Part shown: positions 49,901-63,200 of the stretch, piece after piece
Layout of the letters: every line of letters starts with the position of its first letter
How positions within the stretch are numbered: the stretch's first letter is position 1
Source of the DNA: Clusia tigrina
Taxonomy: Eukaryota > Arthropoda > Insecta > Diptera > Clusiidae
Length of the DNA: 64,000 nucleotides
Direction of reading: 5' to 3'
NCBI GenBank assembly: GCA_920105625.2
Contig: CAKKTE020000496.1
Location: forward strand, 62,001-126,000
Position numbers and translations under genes: made by a program
The notes under the pieces: model-generated
The model's input: only the letters and a program-made list of their open reading frames with translations
Told to the model about the DNA's origin: nothing
Databases searched by the model: none

Positions 49901-52257
49901 ACGCTCCAGTAAAAAGTTACAAGCATTTGAAAGTTGCAAACTTTGAGAGGTGTAGGACGTACCGTATAGAAGTTAGGGCCATTTGTAGTTTTATCAGTGT
50001 TTGATTTGGGACTCAAGGGTAGCATAGCTTTGAGCGATAGCGTAAATTGACAAGAGGCTCGAGTACCTTATTGTTACAAAATTTCAAGGTTTTATGACGC
50101 TCCAGTAAAAAGTTACAAGCATTTGAATGTTGCAAACTTTGATAGGTGTAGGACGTACCGTATAGAAGTTAGGGCCATTTGAAGTTTCATCAGTGTTTGA
50201 TTTGGGACTCAAGGGTAGCATAGCTTTGAGCGATAGCTTAAATTGACAAGAGCCCAGAGTACTTTATTGTTACAAAATTTATGGGTTTTATGACGCTCCA
50301 GTAAAAAGTTACAAGCATTTGTATGTTGCAAACTTTGATAGGTGTAGGACGTACCGTATAGAAGTTAGGGCCATTTGAAGTTTTATCAGTGTTTGATTTT
50401 GGACTCAAGGGTAGCATAGCTTTGAGCGATAGCTTAAATTGACAAGAGGCTCGAGTACTTTATTGTTAGAAAATTTCAAGGTTTTATGACGCTCCAGTAA
50501 AAAGTTACAAGCATTTGTATGTTGCAAACTTTGATAGGTGTAGGACGTACCGTATAGAAGTTAGGGCCATTTGAAGTTTTATCAGTGTTTGATTTGGGAC
50601 TCAAGGGTAGCATAGCTTTGAGCGATAGCTTAAATTGACAAGAGGCTCGAGTACTTTATTGTTACAAAATTTCAAGGTTTTATGACGCTCCAGTAAAAAG
50701 TTACAAGCATTTGAAAGTTGCAAACTTTGATAGGTGTAGGACGTAACGTATAGAAGTTAGGGCCATTTGAAGTTTCATCAGTGTTTGATTTGGGACTCAA
50801 GGGTAGCATAGCTTTGAGCGATAGCTTAAATTAACAAGAGGCTCGAGTACTTTAATGCTACAAAATTTCAAGGTTTTATGACGCTCCAGTAAAAAGTTAC
50901 AAGCATTTGTATGTTGCAAACTTTGATAGATGTAGGACGTACCGTATAGAAGTTAGGGCCATTTTAAGTTTTATCAGTGTTTGATTTGGGAATCAAGGGT
51001 AGCATAGCTTTGAGCGATAGCTTAAATTGACAAGAAGCTCGAGTACTTTATTGTTACAAAATTTCAAGGTTTTATGACGCTTCAGTAAAAAGTTACAAGC
51101 ATTTGTATGTTGCAAACTTTGATAGGTGTAGAACGTACCTTATAGGAGTTAGGGCCATTTGAAGTTTTATCAGTGTTTGATTTGGGACTCAAGGTAGCAT
51201 AGTTTTGAGCGATAGCTTAAATTGACAAGAGGCTCGAGTACTTTATTGTTACAAAATTTCAAGGTTTTATGACGCTCCAGTGAAAAGTTACAAGCATTTG
51301 AAAGTTGCAAACTTTGATAGGTGTAGGACGTACCGTATAGAAGTTAGGGCCATTTGAAGTTTTATCAGTGTTTGATTTGGGACTGAAGAGTAGCATAGCT
51401 TTGAGCGATAGCTTAAATCGACAAGAGGCTCGAGTACTTTATTGTTAGAAAATTTCAAGGTTTTATGTCGCTCCAGTAAAAAGTTACAAGCATTTGTATG
51501 TTGCAAACTTTGATAGGTGTAGGACGTACCGTATAGAAGTTAGGGCCATTTGAAGTTTTATCAGTGTTTGATTTTGGACTCAAGGGTAGCATAGCTTTGA
51601 GCGATAGCTTAAATTGACAAGAGGCTCGAGTACTTTATTGTTAGAAAATTTCAAGGTTTTATGACGCTCCAGTAAAAAGTTACAAGCATTTGTATGTTGC
51701 AAACTTTGATAGGTGTAGGACGTACCGTATAGAAGTTAGGGCCATTTGAAGTTTTATCAGTGTTTGATTTGGGACTCAAGGGTAGCATAGCTTTGAGCGA
51801 TAGCTTAAATTGACAAGAGGCTCGAGTACTTTATTGTTACAAAATTTCATGGTTTTATGACGCTCCAGTAAAAAGTTACAAGCATTTGTATGTTGCAAAC
51901 TTTGATAGGAGTAGGACGTACCATATAGAAGTTAGGGCCATTTGAAGTTTTATCAGTGTTTGATTTGGGACTCAAGGGTAGCATAGCTTTGAGCGATAAC
52001 TTAAATTGACAAGAGGCTCGAGTACTTTATTGTTACAAAATTTCAAGGTTTTATGACGCTTCAGTAAAAAGTTACAAGCATTTGTATGTTGCAAACTTTG
52101 ATAGGTGTAGAACGTACCGTATAGGAGTTAGGGCCATTTGAAGTTTTATCAGTGTTTGATTTGGGACTCAAGGTAGCATAGCTTTGAGCGATAGCTTAAA
52201 TTGACAAGAGGCTCGAGTACTTTATTGTCACAAAATTTCAAAGTTTTATGACGCTCC
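46969..52257. repeat. Array block F: 27 heterogeneous monomers
   Basis: Neighbouring monomers differ more and long HORs are hard to see. Types include tttgaaagttgc (47360, 49320, 49712, 49908, 50692, 51279), tttgaatgttgc with tttcatcag (47752, 50104), gagcctagag or gagcccagag, cttcag starts with tagaacg (49125, 51084, 52063), and gataggag with accatat (47556, 51867). 49712 and 49908 are a near-identical adjacent pair with gagaggtg and catttgtag. Private point changes are denser than at 27-43 kb by eye. The types feed into the HOR of block G. Confidence 0.8.
48731..48928. repeat. 198-bp monomer with unusual attgtattgcaaat stretch
   Basis: One extra t in gtttttatc and one net extra base where the usual tattgttacaaaattt reads tattgtattgcaaattt. 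The changed stretch resembles tgtatgttgcaaact near the start of the monomer, the partner of a possible internal subrepeat. A single case, so chance is possible. Confidence 0.8.
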
Positions 52258-54019
52258 AGTGAAAAGTTACAAGCATTTGAAAGTTGCAAACTTTGATAGG
52301 TGTAGGACGTACCGTATAGAAGTTTGGGCCATTTGAAGTTTTATCAGTGTTTGATTTGGGACTCAAGGGTAGCATAGCTTTGAGCGATAGCTTAAATTTT
52401 TAAGAGGCTCGAGTACTTTATTGTTACAAAATATCAAGGTTTTATGACGCACCAGTAAAAAGTTACAAGCATTTGTATATTGCAAACTTTGATAGGTGTA
52501 GGACGTACCGTATAAAAGTTAGGGCCATTTGAAGTTTTATCAGTGTTTGATTTGGGACTCAAGGGTAGCATAGCTTAGAGCGATAGCTTAAATTGACAAG
52601 AGGCTCGAGTACTTTATTGTTACAAAATTTCAAGGTGTTATGACGCTCCTGTAAAAAGTTACAAGCATTTGTATGTTGCAAACTTTGATAGGTGTAGGAC
52701 GTACCGTATAGAAGTTAGGGCCATTTTAAGCTTTATCAGTGTTTGATTTGGGACTCAAGAGTAGCATAGCTTTGAGCGATAGCTTAAATTGACAAGAGGC
52801 TCGAGTACTTTATTGTTACAAAATTTCAAGGTTTTATGACGCTCCAGTAAAAAGTTACAAGCATTTGTATGTTGTAAACTTTGATAGATGTAGGACGTAC
52901 CGTATAGAAATTAGGGCCATTTGAAGTTTTATCAGTGTTTGATTTAGGACTCAAGGGTAGCATAGCATTGAGCGATAGCTTAAATTGACAAGAGGCTCGA
53001 GCACTTTATTGTTACAAAATTTCAAGGTTTTATGACGCTCCAGCAAAAAGCTACAAGCACTTGTATGTTGCAAACTTTGATAGGTGTAGGACGTACCGTA
53101 TAGAAGTTAGGGCGTTTGAAGTTTTATCAGTGTTTGATTTGGGACTCAAGGGTAGCACAGCTTTTAGCGATAGCTTAAATTGACAAGAGGCTCGAGTACT
53201 TTATTGCTACAAAATTTCAAGGTTTTATGACGCTCCATTAAAAAGTTACAAGCATTTGTATGTTGCAAACTTTGATAGGTGTAGGATGTACCATATAGAA
53301 GTTAGTGCCATTTGAAGTTTTATCAGTGTTTGATTTGGGAATCAAGGGTAGCATAGCTTTGAGCGATAGCTTAAATTGACAAGAGGCTCGAGTACTTTAT
53401 TGTTACAAAATTTAAAGGTTTTATGACGCTCCAGTAAAAAGTTACAAGCATTTGTATGTTGCAAACTTTGATATGTGTAGGACGTACCGTATAGAAGTTA
53501 GGGCCATTTGAAGTTTTATCAGTGTTTGATTTGGGACTCAAGGGTAGCATAGCTTTGAGCGATAGCTTAAATTAACAAGAGGCTCGAGTACTTTATTGCT
53601 ACAAAATTTCAAGGTTTTATGACGCTCCAGTAAAAAGTTATAAGCATTTGTATGTTGCAAACTTTGATAGATGTAGGACGTACCGTATAGAACTTAGGGC
53701 CATTTTAAGTTTTATCAGTGTTTGATTTGGGAATCAAGGGTAGCATAGCTTTGAGCGATAGCTTAAATTGACAAGAAGCTCGAGTACTTTATTGTTACAA
53801 AATTTCAAGGTTTTATGACGCTTCAGTAAAAAGTTACAAGCATTTGTATGTTGCAAACTTTGATAGGTGTAGAACGTATCGTATAGGAGTTAGGGCCATT
53901 TGAAGTTTTATCAGTGTTTGATTTGGGACTCAAGGTAGCATAGCTTTGAGCGATAGCTTAAATTGACAAGAGGCTCGAGTACTTTATTGTCACAAAATTT
54001 CAAGGTTTTATGACGCTCC
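52258..54019. repeat. 9-monomer HOR U1-U9, 1762 bp
   Basis: Order: agtgaaaag/gaaagttgc/aatttttaag (U1, 52258), cgtataaaag/gtgttatg (U2), tgtaaaaag/aagctttatc/aagagtagc (U3), gttgtaaac/agcattgag/gagcac (U4), agcaaaaagctac/gggcgttt/cttttagcg (U5), attaaaaag/ggatgtaccatat/gttagtgcc (U6), gatatgtg/aattaacaag (U7), gttataagc/gaacttaggg/gaagctcg (U8), cttcag/cgtatcg/gtcacaaaat (U9). Two 1-bp deletions (U5, U9) give 1762 bp. Confidence 0.88.
53433..54019. repeat. 587-bp trimer U7-U9, first copy
   Basis: U7 (gatatgtg), U8 (gttataagc, gaacttaggg) and U9 (cttcag, cgtatcg) followed immediately by the same three monomers. It is a tandem trimer duplication inside the HOR. Confidence 0.9.
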
Positions 54020-54606
54020 AGTAAAAAGTTACAAGCATTTGTATGTTGCAAACTTTGATATGTGTAGGACGTACCGTATAGAAGTTAGGGCCATTTGAAG
54101 TTTTATCAGTGTTTGATTTGGGACTCAAGGGTAGCATAGCTTTGAGCGATAGCTTAAATTAACAAGAGGCTCGAGTACTTTATTGCTACAAAATTTCAAG
54201 GTTTTATGACGCTCCAGTAAAAAGTTATAAGCATTTGTATGTTGCAAACTTTGATAGATGTAGGACGTACCGTATAGAACTTAGGGCCATTTTAAGTTTT
54301 ATCAGTGTTTGATTTGGGAATCAAGGGTAGCATAGCTTTGAGCGATAGCTTAAATTGACAAGAAGCTCGAGTACTTTATTGTTACAAAATTTCAAGGTTT
54401 TATGACGCTTCAGTAAAAAGTTACAAGCATTTGTATGTTGCAAACTTTGATAGGTGTAGAACGTATCGTATAGGAGTTAGGGCCATTTGAAGTTTTATCA
54501 GTGTTTGATTTGGGACTCAAGGTAGCATAGCTTTGAGCGATAGCTTAAATTGACAAGAGGCTCGAGTACTTTATTGTCACAAAATTTCAAGGTTTTATGA
54601 CGCTCC
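54020..54606. repeat. 587-bp trimer U7-U9, second copy
   Basis: Repeats 53433-54019 with the same markers; followed by U1. The corresponding region at 58327-58913 has the trimer only once. Confidence 0.9.
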
Positions 54607-57347
54607 AGTGAAAAGTTACAAGCATTTGAAAGTTGCAAACTTTGATAGGTGTAGGACGTACCGTATAGAAGTTTGGGCCATTTGAAGTTTTATCAGTGTT
54701 TGATTTGGGACTCAAGGGTAGCATAGCTTTGAGCGATAGCTTAAATTTTTAAGAGGCTCGAGTACTTTATTGTTACAAAATATCAAGGTTTTATGACGCA
54801 CCAGTAAAAAGTTACAAGCATTTGTATATTGCAAACTTTGATAGGTGTAGGACGTACCGTATAAAAGTTAGGGCCATTTGAAGTTTTATCAGTGTTTGAT
54901 TTGGGACTCAAGGGTAGCATAGCTTTGAGCGATAGCTTAAATTGACAAGAGGCTCGAGTACTTTATTGTTACAAAATTTCAAGGTGTTATGACGCTCCTG
55001 TAAAAAGTTACAAGCATTTGTATGTTGCAAACTTTGATAGGTGTAGGACGTACCGTATAGAAGTTAGGGCCATTTGAAGCTTTATCAGTGTTTGATTTGG
55101 GACTCAAGAGTAGCATAGCTTTGAGCGATAGTTTAATTGACAAGAGGCTCGAGTACTTTATTGTTACAAAATTTCAAGGTTTTATGACGCTCCAGTAAAA
55201 AGTTACAAGCATTTGTATGTTGTAAACTTTGATAGATGTAGGACGTACCGTATAGAAATTAGGGCCATTTGAAGTTTTATCAGTGTTTGATTTAGGACTC
55301 AAGGGTAGCATAGCATTGAGCGATAGCTTAAATTGACAAGAGGCTCGAGCACTTTATTGTTACAAAATTTCAAGGTTTTATGACGCTCCAGCTAAAAGCT
55401 ACAAGCACTTGTATGTTGCAAACTTTGATAGGTGTAGGACGTACCGTATAGAAGTTAGGGCATTTGAAGTTTTATCAGTGTTTGATTTGGGACTCAAGGG
55501 TAGCACAGCTTTTAGCGATAGCTTAAATTGACAAGAGGCTCGAGTACTTTATTGCTACAAAATTTCAAGGTTTTATGACGCTCCATTAAAAAGTTACAAG
55601 CATTTGTATGTTGCAAACTTTGATAGGTGTAGGATGTACCATATAGAAGTTAGTGCCATTTGAAGTTTTATCAGTGTTTGATTTGGGAATCAAGGGTAGC
55701 ATAGCTTTGAGCGATAGCTTAAATTGACAAGAGGCTCGAGTACTTTATTGTTAGAAAATTTCAAGGTTTTATGACGCTCCAGTAAAAAGTTACAAGCATT
55801 TGTATGTTGCAAACTTTGATAGGTGTAGGACGTACCGTATAGAAGTTAGGGCCATTTGAAGTTTTATCAGTGTTTGATTTTGGACTCAATGGTAGCATAG
55901 ATTTGAGCGATAGCTTAAATTGACAAGAGGCTCGAGTACTTTATTGTTAGAAAATTTCAAGGTTTTATGACGCTCCAGTAAAAAGTTACAAGCATTTGTA
56001 TGTTGCAAACTTTGATAGGTGTAGGACATACCGTATAGAAGTTAGGGCCATTTGAAGTTTCATCAGTGTTTGATTTGGGACTCAAGGGTAGCATAGCTTT
56101 GAGCGATAGCTTAAATTGACACGAGCCTAGAGTACTTTATTGTTACAAAATTTAAAGGTTTTATGACGCTCCAGTAAAAAGTTACAAGCATTTGTATGTT
56201 GCAAACTTTGATAGGTGTAGGACGTACCATATAGAAGTTAGTGCCATTTGAAGTTTTATCAGTGTTTGATTTGGGAATCAAGGGTAGCATAGCTTTGAGC
56301 GAAAGCTTAAATTGACAAGAGGCTCGAGTACTTTATTGTTACAAAATTTCAAGGTTTTATGACGCTCCAATAAAAAGTTACAAGCATTTGTATGTTGCAA
56401 ACTTTGATAGGTGTAGGACGTACCGTATAAAAGTTAAGGCCATTTGCAGTTTTATCAGTGTTTGATTTGGGACTCAAGGGTAGCATAGCTTTGAGCGATA
56501 GCTTAAATTGACAAGAGGCTCGAGTACTTTATTGTTACAAAATTTCAAGATTTTATGACCCTCCAGTAAAAAGTTTCAAGCATTTGTATGTTGCAAACTT
56601 TGATAGTGTAGGACGTACCGTATAGAAGTTAGGGCCATTTGAAGTTTTATCAGTGTTTGATTTTGGACTCAACGGTAGCATAGCTTTGAGCGATAGCTTA
56701 AATTGACAAGAGGCTCGAGTACTTTATTGTTAGCAAATTTCAAGGTTTTATGACGCTCCAGTAAAAAGTTACAAGCATTTGTATGTTGCAAACTTTGATA
56801 GGTGTAGGACGTACCGTATAGAAGTTAGGGCCATTTGAAGTTTTATCAGTGTTTGATTTGGGACTGAAGAGTAGCATAGCTTTGAGCGATAGCTTAAATT
56901 GACAAGAGGCTCGAGTACTTTATTGTTAGAAAATTTCAAGGTTTTATGACGCTCCAGTAAAAAGTTACAAGCATTTGTATGTTGCAAACTTTGATAGGTG
57001 TAGGACGTACCGTATAGAAGTTAGGGCCATTTGAAGTTTTATCAGTGTTTGATTTTGGACTCAAGGGTAGCATAGCTTTGAGCGATAGCTTAAATTGACA
57101 AGAGGCTCGAGTACTTTATTGTTAGAAAATTTCAAGGTTTTATGACGCTCCAGTAAAAAGTTACAAGCATTTGTATGTTGCAAACTTTGATAGGTGTAGG
57201 ACGTACCGTATAGAAGTTAGAGCCATTTGAAGTTTTATCAGTGTTTGAATTGGGACTCAAGGGTAGCGTAGCTTTGAGCGATAGCTTAAATTGACAAGAG
57301 GCTCGAGTACTTTATTGTTACAAAATTTAAAGGTTTTATGACGCTCC
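54607..57347. repeat. Second U1-U6 set followed by eight mixed monomers
   Basis: U1-U6 occupy 54607-55780. U3 here has gatagtttaatt and is 1 bp short, and U5 starts agctaaaag with gggcatttg. Then follow 55781 (aatggtagcatagattt), 55977 (ggacata, tttcatcag, gacacgagcc), 56173, 56369, 56565 (1 bp short, gatagtgtag), 56760, 56956 and 57152, of mostly near-consensus ttagaaaat types. Confidence 0.85.
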
Positions 57348-57739
57348 AGTAAAAAGTTACAAGCATTTGTATGTTGCAAACTTTGATATGTGTAGGACGT
57401 ACCGTATAGAAGTTAGGGCCATTTGAAGTTTTATCAGTGTTTGATTTGGGACTCAAGGGTAGCATAGCTTTGAGCGATAGCTTAAATTAACAAGAGGCTC
57501 GAGTACTTTATTGCTACAAAATTTCAAGGTTTTATGACGCTCCAGTATAAAGTTACAAGCATTTGTATGTTGCAAACTTTGATAGATGTAGGACGTACCG
57601 TATAGAAGTTAGGGCCATTTTAAGTTTTATCAGTGTTTGATTTGGGAATCAAGGGTAGCATAGCTTTGAGCGATAGCTTAAATTGACAAGAGGCTCGAGT
57701 ACTTTATTGTTACAAAATTTCAAGGTTTTATGACGCTCC
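57348..57739. repeat. Two linker monomers between G-block copies
   Basis: 57348 is a U7-like gatatgtg/aattaacaag monomer; 57544 has agtataaag with gatagatg and cattttaag like U8 but gaagtt and gaggctcg instead of gaactt and gaagctcg. They join the mixed monomers to the second U4. Confidence 0.75.
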
Positions 57740-60283
57740 AGTAAAAAGTTACAAGCATTTGTATGTTGTAAACTTTGATAGATGTAGGACGTACCGTATA
57801 GAAATTAGGGCCATTTGAAGTTTTATCAGTGTTTGATTTAGGACTCAAGGGTAGCATAGCATTGAGCGATAGCTTAAATTGACAAGAGGCTCGAGCACTT
57901 TATTGTTACAAAATTTCAAGGTTTTATGACGCTCCAGCAAAAAGCTACAAGCACTTGTATGTTGCAAACTTTGATAGGTGTAGGACGTACCGTATAGAAG
58001 TTAGGGCGTTTGAAGTTTTATCAGTGTTTGATTTGGGACTCAAGGGTAGCACAGCTTTTAGCGATAGCTTAAATTGACAAGAGGCTCGAGTACTTTATTG
58101 CTACAAAATTTCAAGGTTTTATGACGCTCCATTAAAAAGTTACAAGCATTTGTATGTTGCAAACTTTGATAGGTGTAGGATGTACCATATAGAAGTTAGT
58201 GCCATTTGAAGTTTTATCAGTGTTTGATTTGGGAATCAAGGGTAGCATAGCTTTGAGCGATAGCTTAAATTGACAAGAGGCTCGAGTACTTTATTGTTAC
58301 AAAATTTAAAGGTTTTATGACGCTCCAGTAAAAAGTTACAAGCATTTGTATGTTGCAAACTTTGATATGTGTAGGACGTACCGTATAGAAGTTAGGGCCA
58401 TTTGAAGTTTTATCAGTGTTTGATTTGGGACTTAAGGGTAGCATAGCTTTGAGCGATAGCTTAAATTAACAAGAGGCTCGAGTACTTTATTGCTACAAAA
58501 TTTCAAGGTTTTATGACGCTCCAGTAAAAAGTTATAAGCATTTGTATGTTGCAAACTTTGATAGATGTAGGACGTACCGTATAGAACTTAGGGCCATTTT
58601 AAGTTTTATCAGTGTTTGATTTGGGAATCAAGGGTAGCATAGCTTTGAGCGATAGCTTAAATTGACAAGAAGCTCGAGTACTTTATTGTTACAAAATTTC
58701 AAGGTTTTATGACGCTTCAGTAAAAAGTTACAAGCATTTGTATGTTGCAAACTTTGATAGGTGTAGAACGTATCGTATAGGAGTTAGGGCCATTTGAAGT
58801 TTTATCAGTGTTTGATTTGGGACTCAAGGTAGCATAGCTTTGAGCGATAGCTTAAATTGACAAGAGGCTCGAGTACTTTATTGTCACAAAATTTCAAGGT
58901 TTTATGACGCTCCAGTGAAAAGTTACAAGCATTTGAAAGTTGCAAACTTTGATAGGTGTAGGACGTACCGTATAGAAGTTTGGGCCATTTGAAGTTTTAT
59001 CAGTGTTTGATTTGGGACTCAAGGGTAGCATAGCTTTGAGCGATAGCTTAAATTTTTAAGAGGCTCGAGTACTTTATTGTTACAAAATATCAAGGTTTTA
59101 TGACGCACCAGTAAAAAGTTACAAGCATTTGTATATTGCAAACTTTGATAGGTGTAGGACGCACCGTATAAAAGTTAGGGCCATTTGAAGTTTTATCAGT
59201 GTTTGATTTGGGACTCAAGGGTAGCATAGCTTTGAGCGATAGCTTAAATTGACAAGAGGCTCGAGTACTTTATTGTTACAAAATTTCAAGGTGTTATGAC
59301 GCTCCTGTAAAAAGTTACAAGCATTTGTATGTTGCAAACTTTGATAGGTGTAGGACGTACCGTATAGAAGTTAGGGCCATTTGAAGCTTTATCAGTGTTT
59401 GATTTGGGACTCAAGAGTAGCATAGCTTTGAGCGATAGTTTAATTGACAAGAGGCTCGAGTACTTTATTGTTACAAAATTTCAAGGTTTTATGACGCTCC
59501 AGTAAAAAGTTACAAGCATTTGTATGTTGTAAACTTTGATAGATGTAGGACGTACCGTATAGAAATTAGGGCCATTTGAAGTTTTATCAGTGTTTGATTT
59601 AGGACTCAAGGGTAGCATAGCATTGAGCGATAGCTTAAATTGACAAGAGGCTCGAGCACTTTATTGTTACAAAATTTCAAGGTTTTATGACGCTCCAGCT
59701 AAAAGCTACAAGCAGTTGTATGTTGCAAACTTTGATAGGTGTAGGACGTACCGTATAGAAGTTAGGGCATTTGAAGTTTTATCAGTGTTTGATTTGGGAC
59801 TCAAGGGTAGCACAGCTTTTAGCGATAGCTTAAATTGACAAGAGGCTCGAGTACTTTATTGCTACAAAATTTCAAGGTTTTATGACGCTCCATTAAAAAG
59901 TTACAAGCATTTGTATGTTGCAAACTTTGATAGGTGTAGGATGTACCATATAGAAGTTAGTGCCATTTGAAGTTTTATCAGTGTTTGATTTGGGAATCAA
60001 GGGTAGCATAGCTTTGAGCGATAGCTTAAATTGACAAGAGGCTCGAGTACTTTATTGTTAGAAAATTTCAAGGTTTTATGACGCTCCAGTAAAAAGTTAC
60101 AAGCATTTGTATGTTGCAAACTTTGATAGGTGTAGGACGTACCGTATAGAAGTTAGGGCCATTTGAAGTTTTATCAGTGTTTGATTTTGGACTCAATGGT
60201 AGCATAGATTTGAGCGATAGCTTAAATTGACAAGAGGCTCGAGTACTTTATTGTTAGAAAATTTCAAGGTTTTATGACGCTCC
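57740..60283. repeat. Copy of 52846-55976 with one trimer fewer
   Basis: U4, U5, U6, U7, U8, U9, U1, U2, U3, U4, U5, U6 and the aatggtagcatagattt monomer follow in the order of 52846-55976. The first U5 is the agcaaaaag kind and the second the agctaaaag kind in both places. The length difference (3131 against 2544 bp) is exactly one 587-bp trimer. Private change: agcagttg at 59713. Confidence 0.88.
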
Positions 60284-63200
60284 AGTAAAAAGTTACAAGC
60301 ATTTGTATGTTGCAAACTTTGATAGGTGTAGGACGTACCGTATAGAAGTTAGGGCCATTTGAAGTTTCATCAGTGTGTGATTTGGGACTCAAGGGTAGCA
60401 TAGCTTTGAGCGATAGCTTAAATTGACAAGAGGCTCGAGTACTTTATTGTTACAAAATTTCAAGATTTTATGACGCTCCAGTAAAAAGTTACAAGCATTT
60501 GAAAGTTGCAAACTTTGATAGGTGTAGGACGTACCGTATAGAAGTTTGGGCCATTTGAAGTTTTATCAGTGTTTGATTTGGGACTCAAGGGTAGCATAGC
60601 TTTGAGCGATAGCTTAAATTGACAAGAGGCTCGAGTACTTTATTGTTACAAAATATCAAGGTTTTATGACGCACCAGTAAAAAGTTACAAGCATTTGTAT
60701 ATTGCAAACTTTGATAGGTGTAGGACGTACCGTATAAAAGTTAGGGCCATTTGAAGTTTTATCAGTGTTTGATTTGGGACTCAAGGGTAGCATAGCTTTG
60801 AGCGATAGCTTAAATTGACAAGAGGCTCGAGTACTTTATTGTTACAAAATTTCAAGGTGTTATGACGGTCCTGTAAAAAGTTACAAGCATTTGTATGTTG
60901 CAAACTTTGATAGGTGTAGGACGTACCGTATAGAAGTTAGGGCCATTTGAAGCTTTATCAGTGTTTGATTTGGGACTCAAGAGTAGCATAGCTTTGAGCG
61001 ATAGCTTAAATTGACAAGAGGCTCGAGTACTTTATTGTTACAAAATTTCAAGGATTTATGACGCTCCAGTAAAAAGCTACAAGCATTTGTATGTTGCAAA
61101 CTTTGATAGATGTAGGACGTACCGTATAGAAATTAGGGCCATTTGAAGTTTTATCAGTGTTTGATTTAGGACTCAAGGGTAGCATAGCTTTGAGCGATAG
61201 CTTAAATTCACAAGAGGCTCGAACACTTTATTGTTACAAAATTTCAAGGTTTTATGACGCTCCAGTAAAAAGCTACAAGCACTTGTATGTTGCAAACTTT
61301 GATAGGTGTAGGACGTACCGTATAAAAGTTAAGGCCATTTGCAGTTTTATCAGTGTTTGATTTGGAACTCAAGAGTAGCATAGCTTTGAGCGATAGCTTA
61401 AATTGACAAGAGGCTCGAGTACTTTATTGTTACAAAATTTCAAGATTTTATGACCCTACAGTAAAAAGTTACAAGCATTTGTATGTTGCAAACTTTGATA
61501 GGTGTAGGACGTACGGTATTGAAGTTAGGGCCATTTGAAGTTTTATCAGTGTTTGATTTGGGACTCAAGGGTAGCATAGCTTTGATCGATAGCTTAAATT
61601 GACAAGAGGCTCGAGTACTTTATTGTTACAAAATTTAAAGGTTTTATGACGCTCCAGTAAAAAGTTATAAGCACTTGTATGTTGCAAACTTTGATAGGTG
61701 TAGGACGTACCGTATAGAAGTTTGGGCCATTTGAAGTTTTATCATTGTTTGACTTGGGACTCAAGGGTAGCATAGCTTTGAGCGATAGCTTAAATTGACA
61801 AGAGACCCGAGTACTTTATTGTTACAAAATTTCAAGGTTCTATGACGCTAAAGTAAAAAGTTACAAGCATTTGTATGTTGCAAACTTTGATAGGTGTAGG
61901 ACGTACCGTATAGAAGTTAGGGCCATTTGAAGTTTTATCAGTGTTTTATTTGGGACTCAAGGGTAGCATAGCTTTTAGCGATAACTTAAATTGACAAGAG
62001 GCTCGAGTACTTTATTGTTACAAAATTTCAAGGTCTTATGATGCTCCAGTAAAAATTTTCAAGCATTTGTATGTTGCAAACTTTGATAGGTGTAGGACGT
62101 ACCGTATAGAAGTTAGGGCCATTTGAAGTTTTATCAGTGTTTGATTTGGGGCTCAAAGGTAGCATATCTTTGAGCGATAGCTTAAATTAACAAGAGGCTC
62201 GATTACTTTATTGCTACAAAATTTCAAGGTTTTATGACGCTCCAGTAAAAAGTTACAAGCATTTGTATGTTGCAAACTTTGATAGATGTAGGACGTACCG
62301 TATAGAAGTTAGGGCCATTTTAAGTTTTATCAGTGTTTGATTTGGGAATCAAGGGTAGCATAGCTTTGAGCGATAGCTTAAATTGACAAGAAGCTCGAGT
62401 ACTTTATTGTTACAAAATTTCAAGGTTTTATGACGCTTCAGTAAAAAGTTACAAGCATTTGTATGTTGCAATCTTTGATAGGTGAAGGACGTACCGTATA
62501 GAAGTTAGGGCCATTTGAAGTTTCATCAGTGTTTGATTTGGGACTCAAGGGTAGCATAGCTTTGAGCGATAGCTTAAATTGACAAGAGCCTAGAGTACTT
62601 TATTGTTACAAAATTTAAAGGTTTTATGACGCTCCAGTAAAAAGTTACAAGCATTTGTATGTTGCAAACTTTGATAGGTGTAGGACGTACCATATAGAAG
62701 TTAGTGCCATTTGAAGTTTTATCAGTGTTTGATTTGGGAATCAAGGGTAGCATAGCTTTGAGCGATAGCTTAAATTGACAAGAGGCTCGAGTACTTTATT
62801 ATTACAAAATTTCAAGGTTTTATGACGCTCCAATAAAAAGTTACAAGCATTTGTATGTTGCAAACTTTGATAGGTGTAGGACGTACCGTATAAAAGTTAA
62901 GGTCATTTGCAGTTTTATCAGTGTTTGATTTGGGACTCAAGGGTAGCATAGCTTTGAGCGATAGCTTAAATTGACAAGAGGCTCGAGTACTTTATTGTTA
63001 CAAAATTTCAAGATTTTATGACCCTCCAGTAAAAAGTTTCAAGCATTTGTATGTTGCAAACTTTGATAGGTGTAGGACGTACCGTATAGAAGTTAGGGCC
63101 ATTTGAAGTTTTATCAGTGTTTGATTTTGGACTCAAGGGTAGCATAGCTTTGAGCGATAGCTTAAATTGACTAGAGGCTCGAGTACTTTATTGTTAGCAA

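Noticed and set aside
61157..61360. The only plus-strand open frame of note (67 residues)
   Set aside because: It starts at GTG and is open only because a single change, attgac to attcac near 61208, removes the usual in-frame TGA. It is a chance product of monomer variation.
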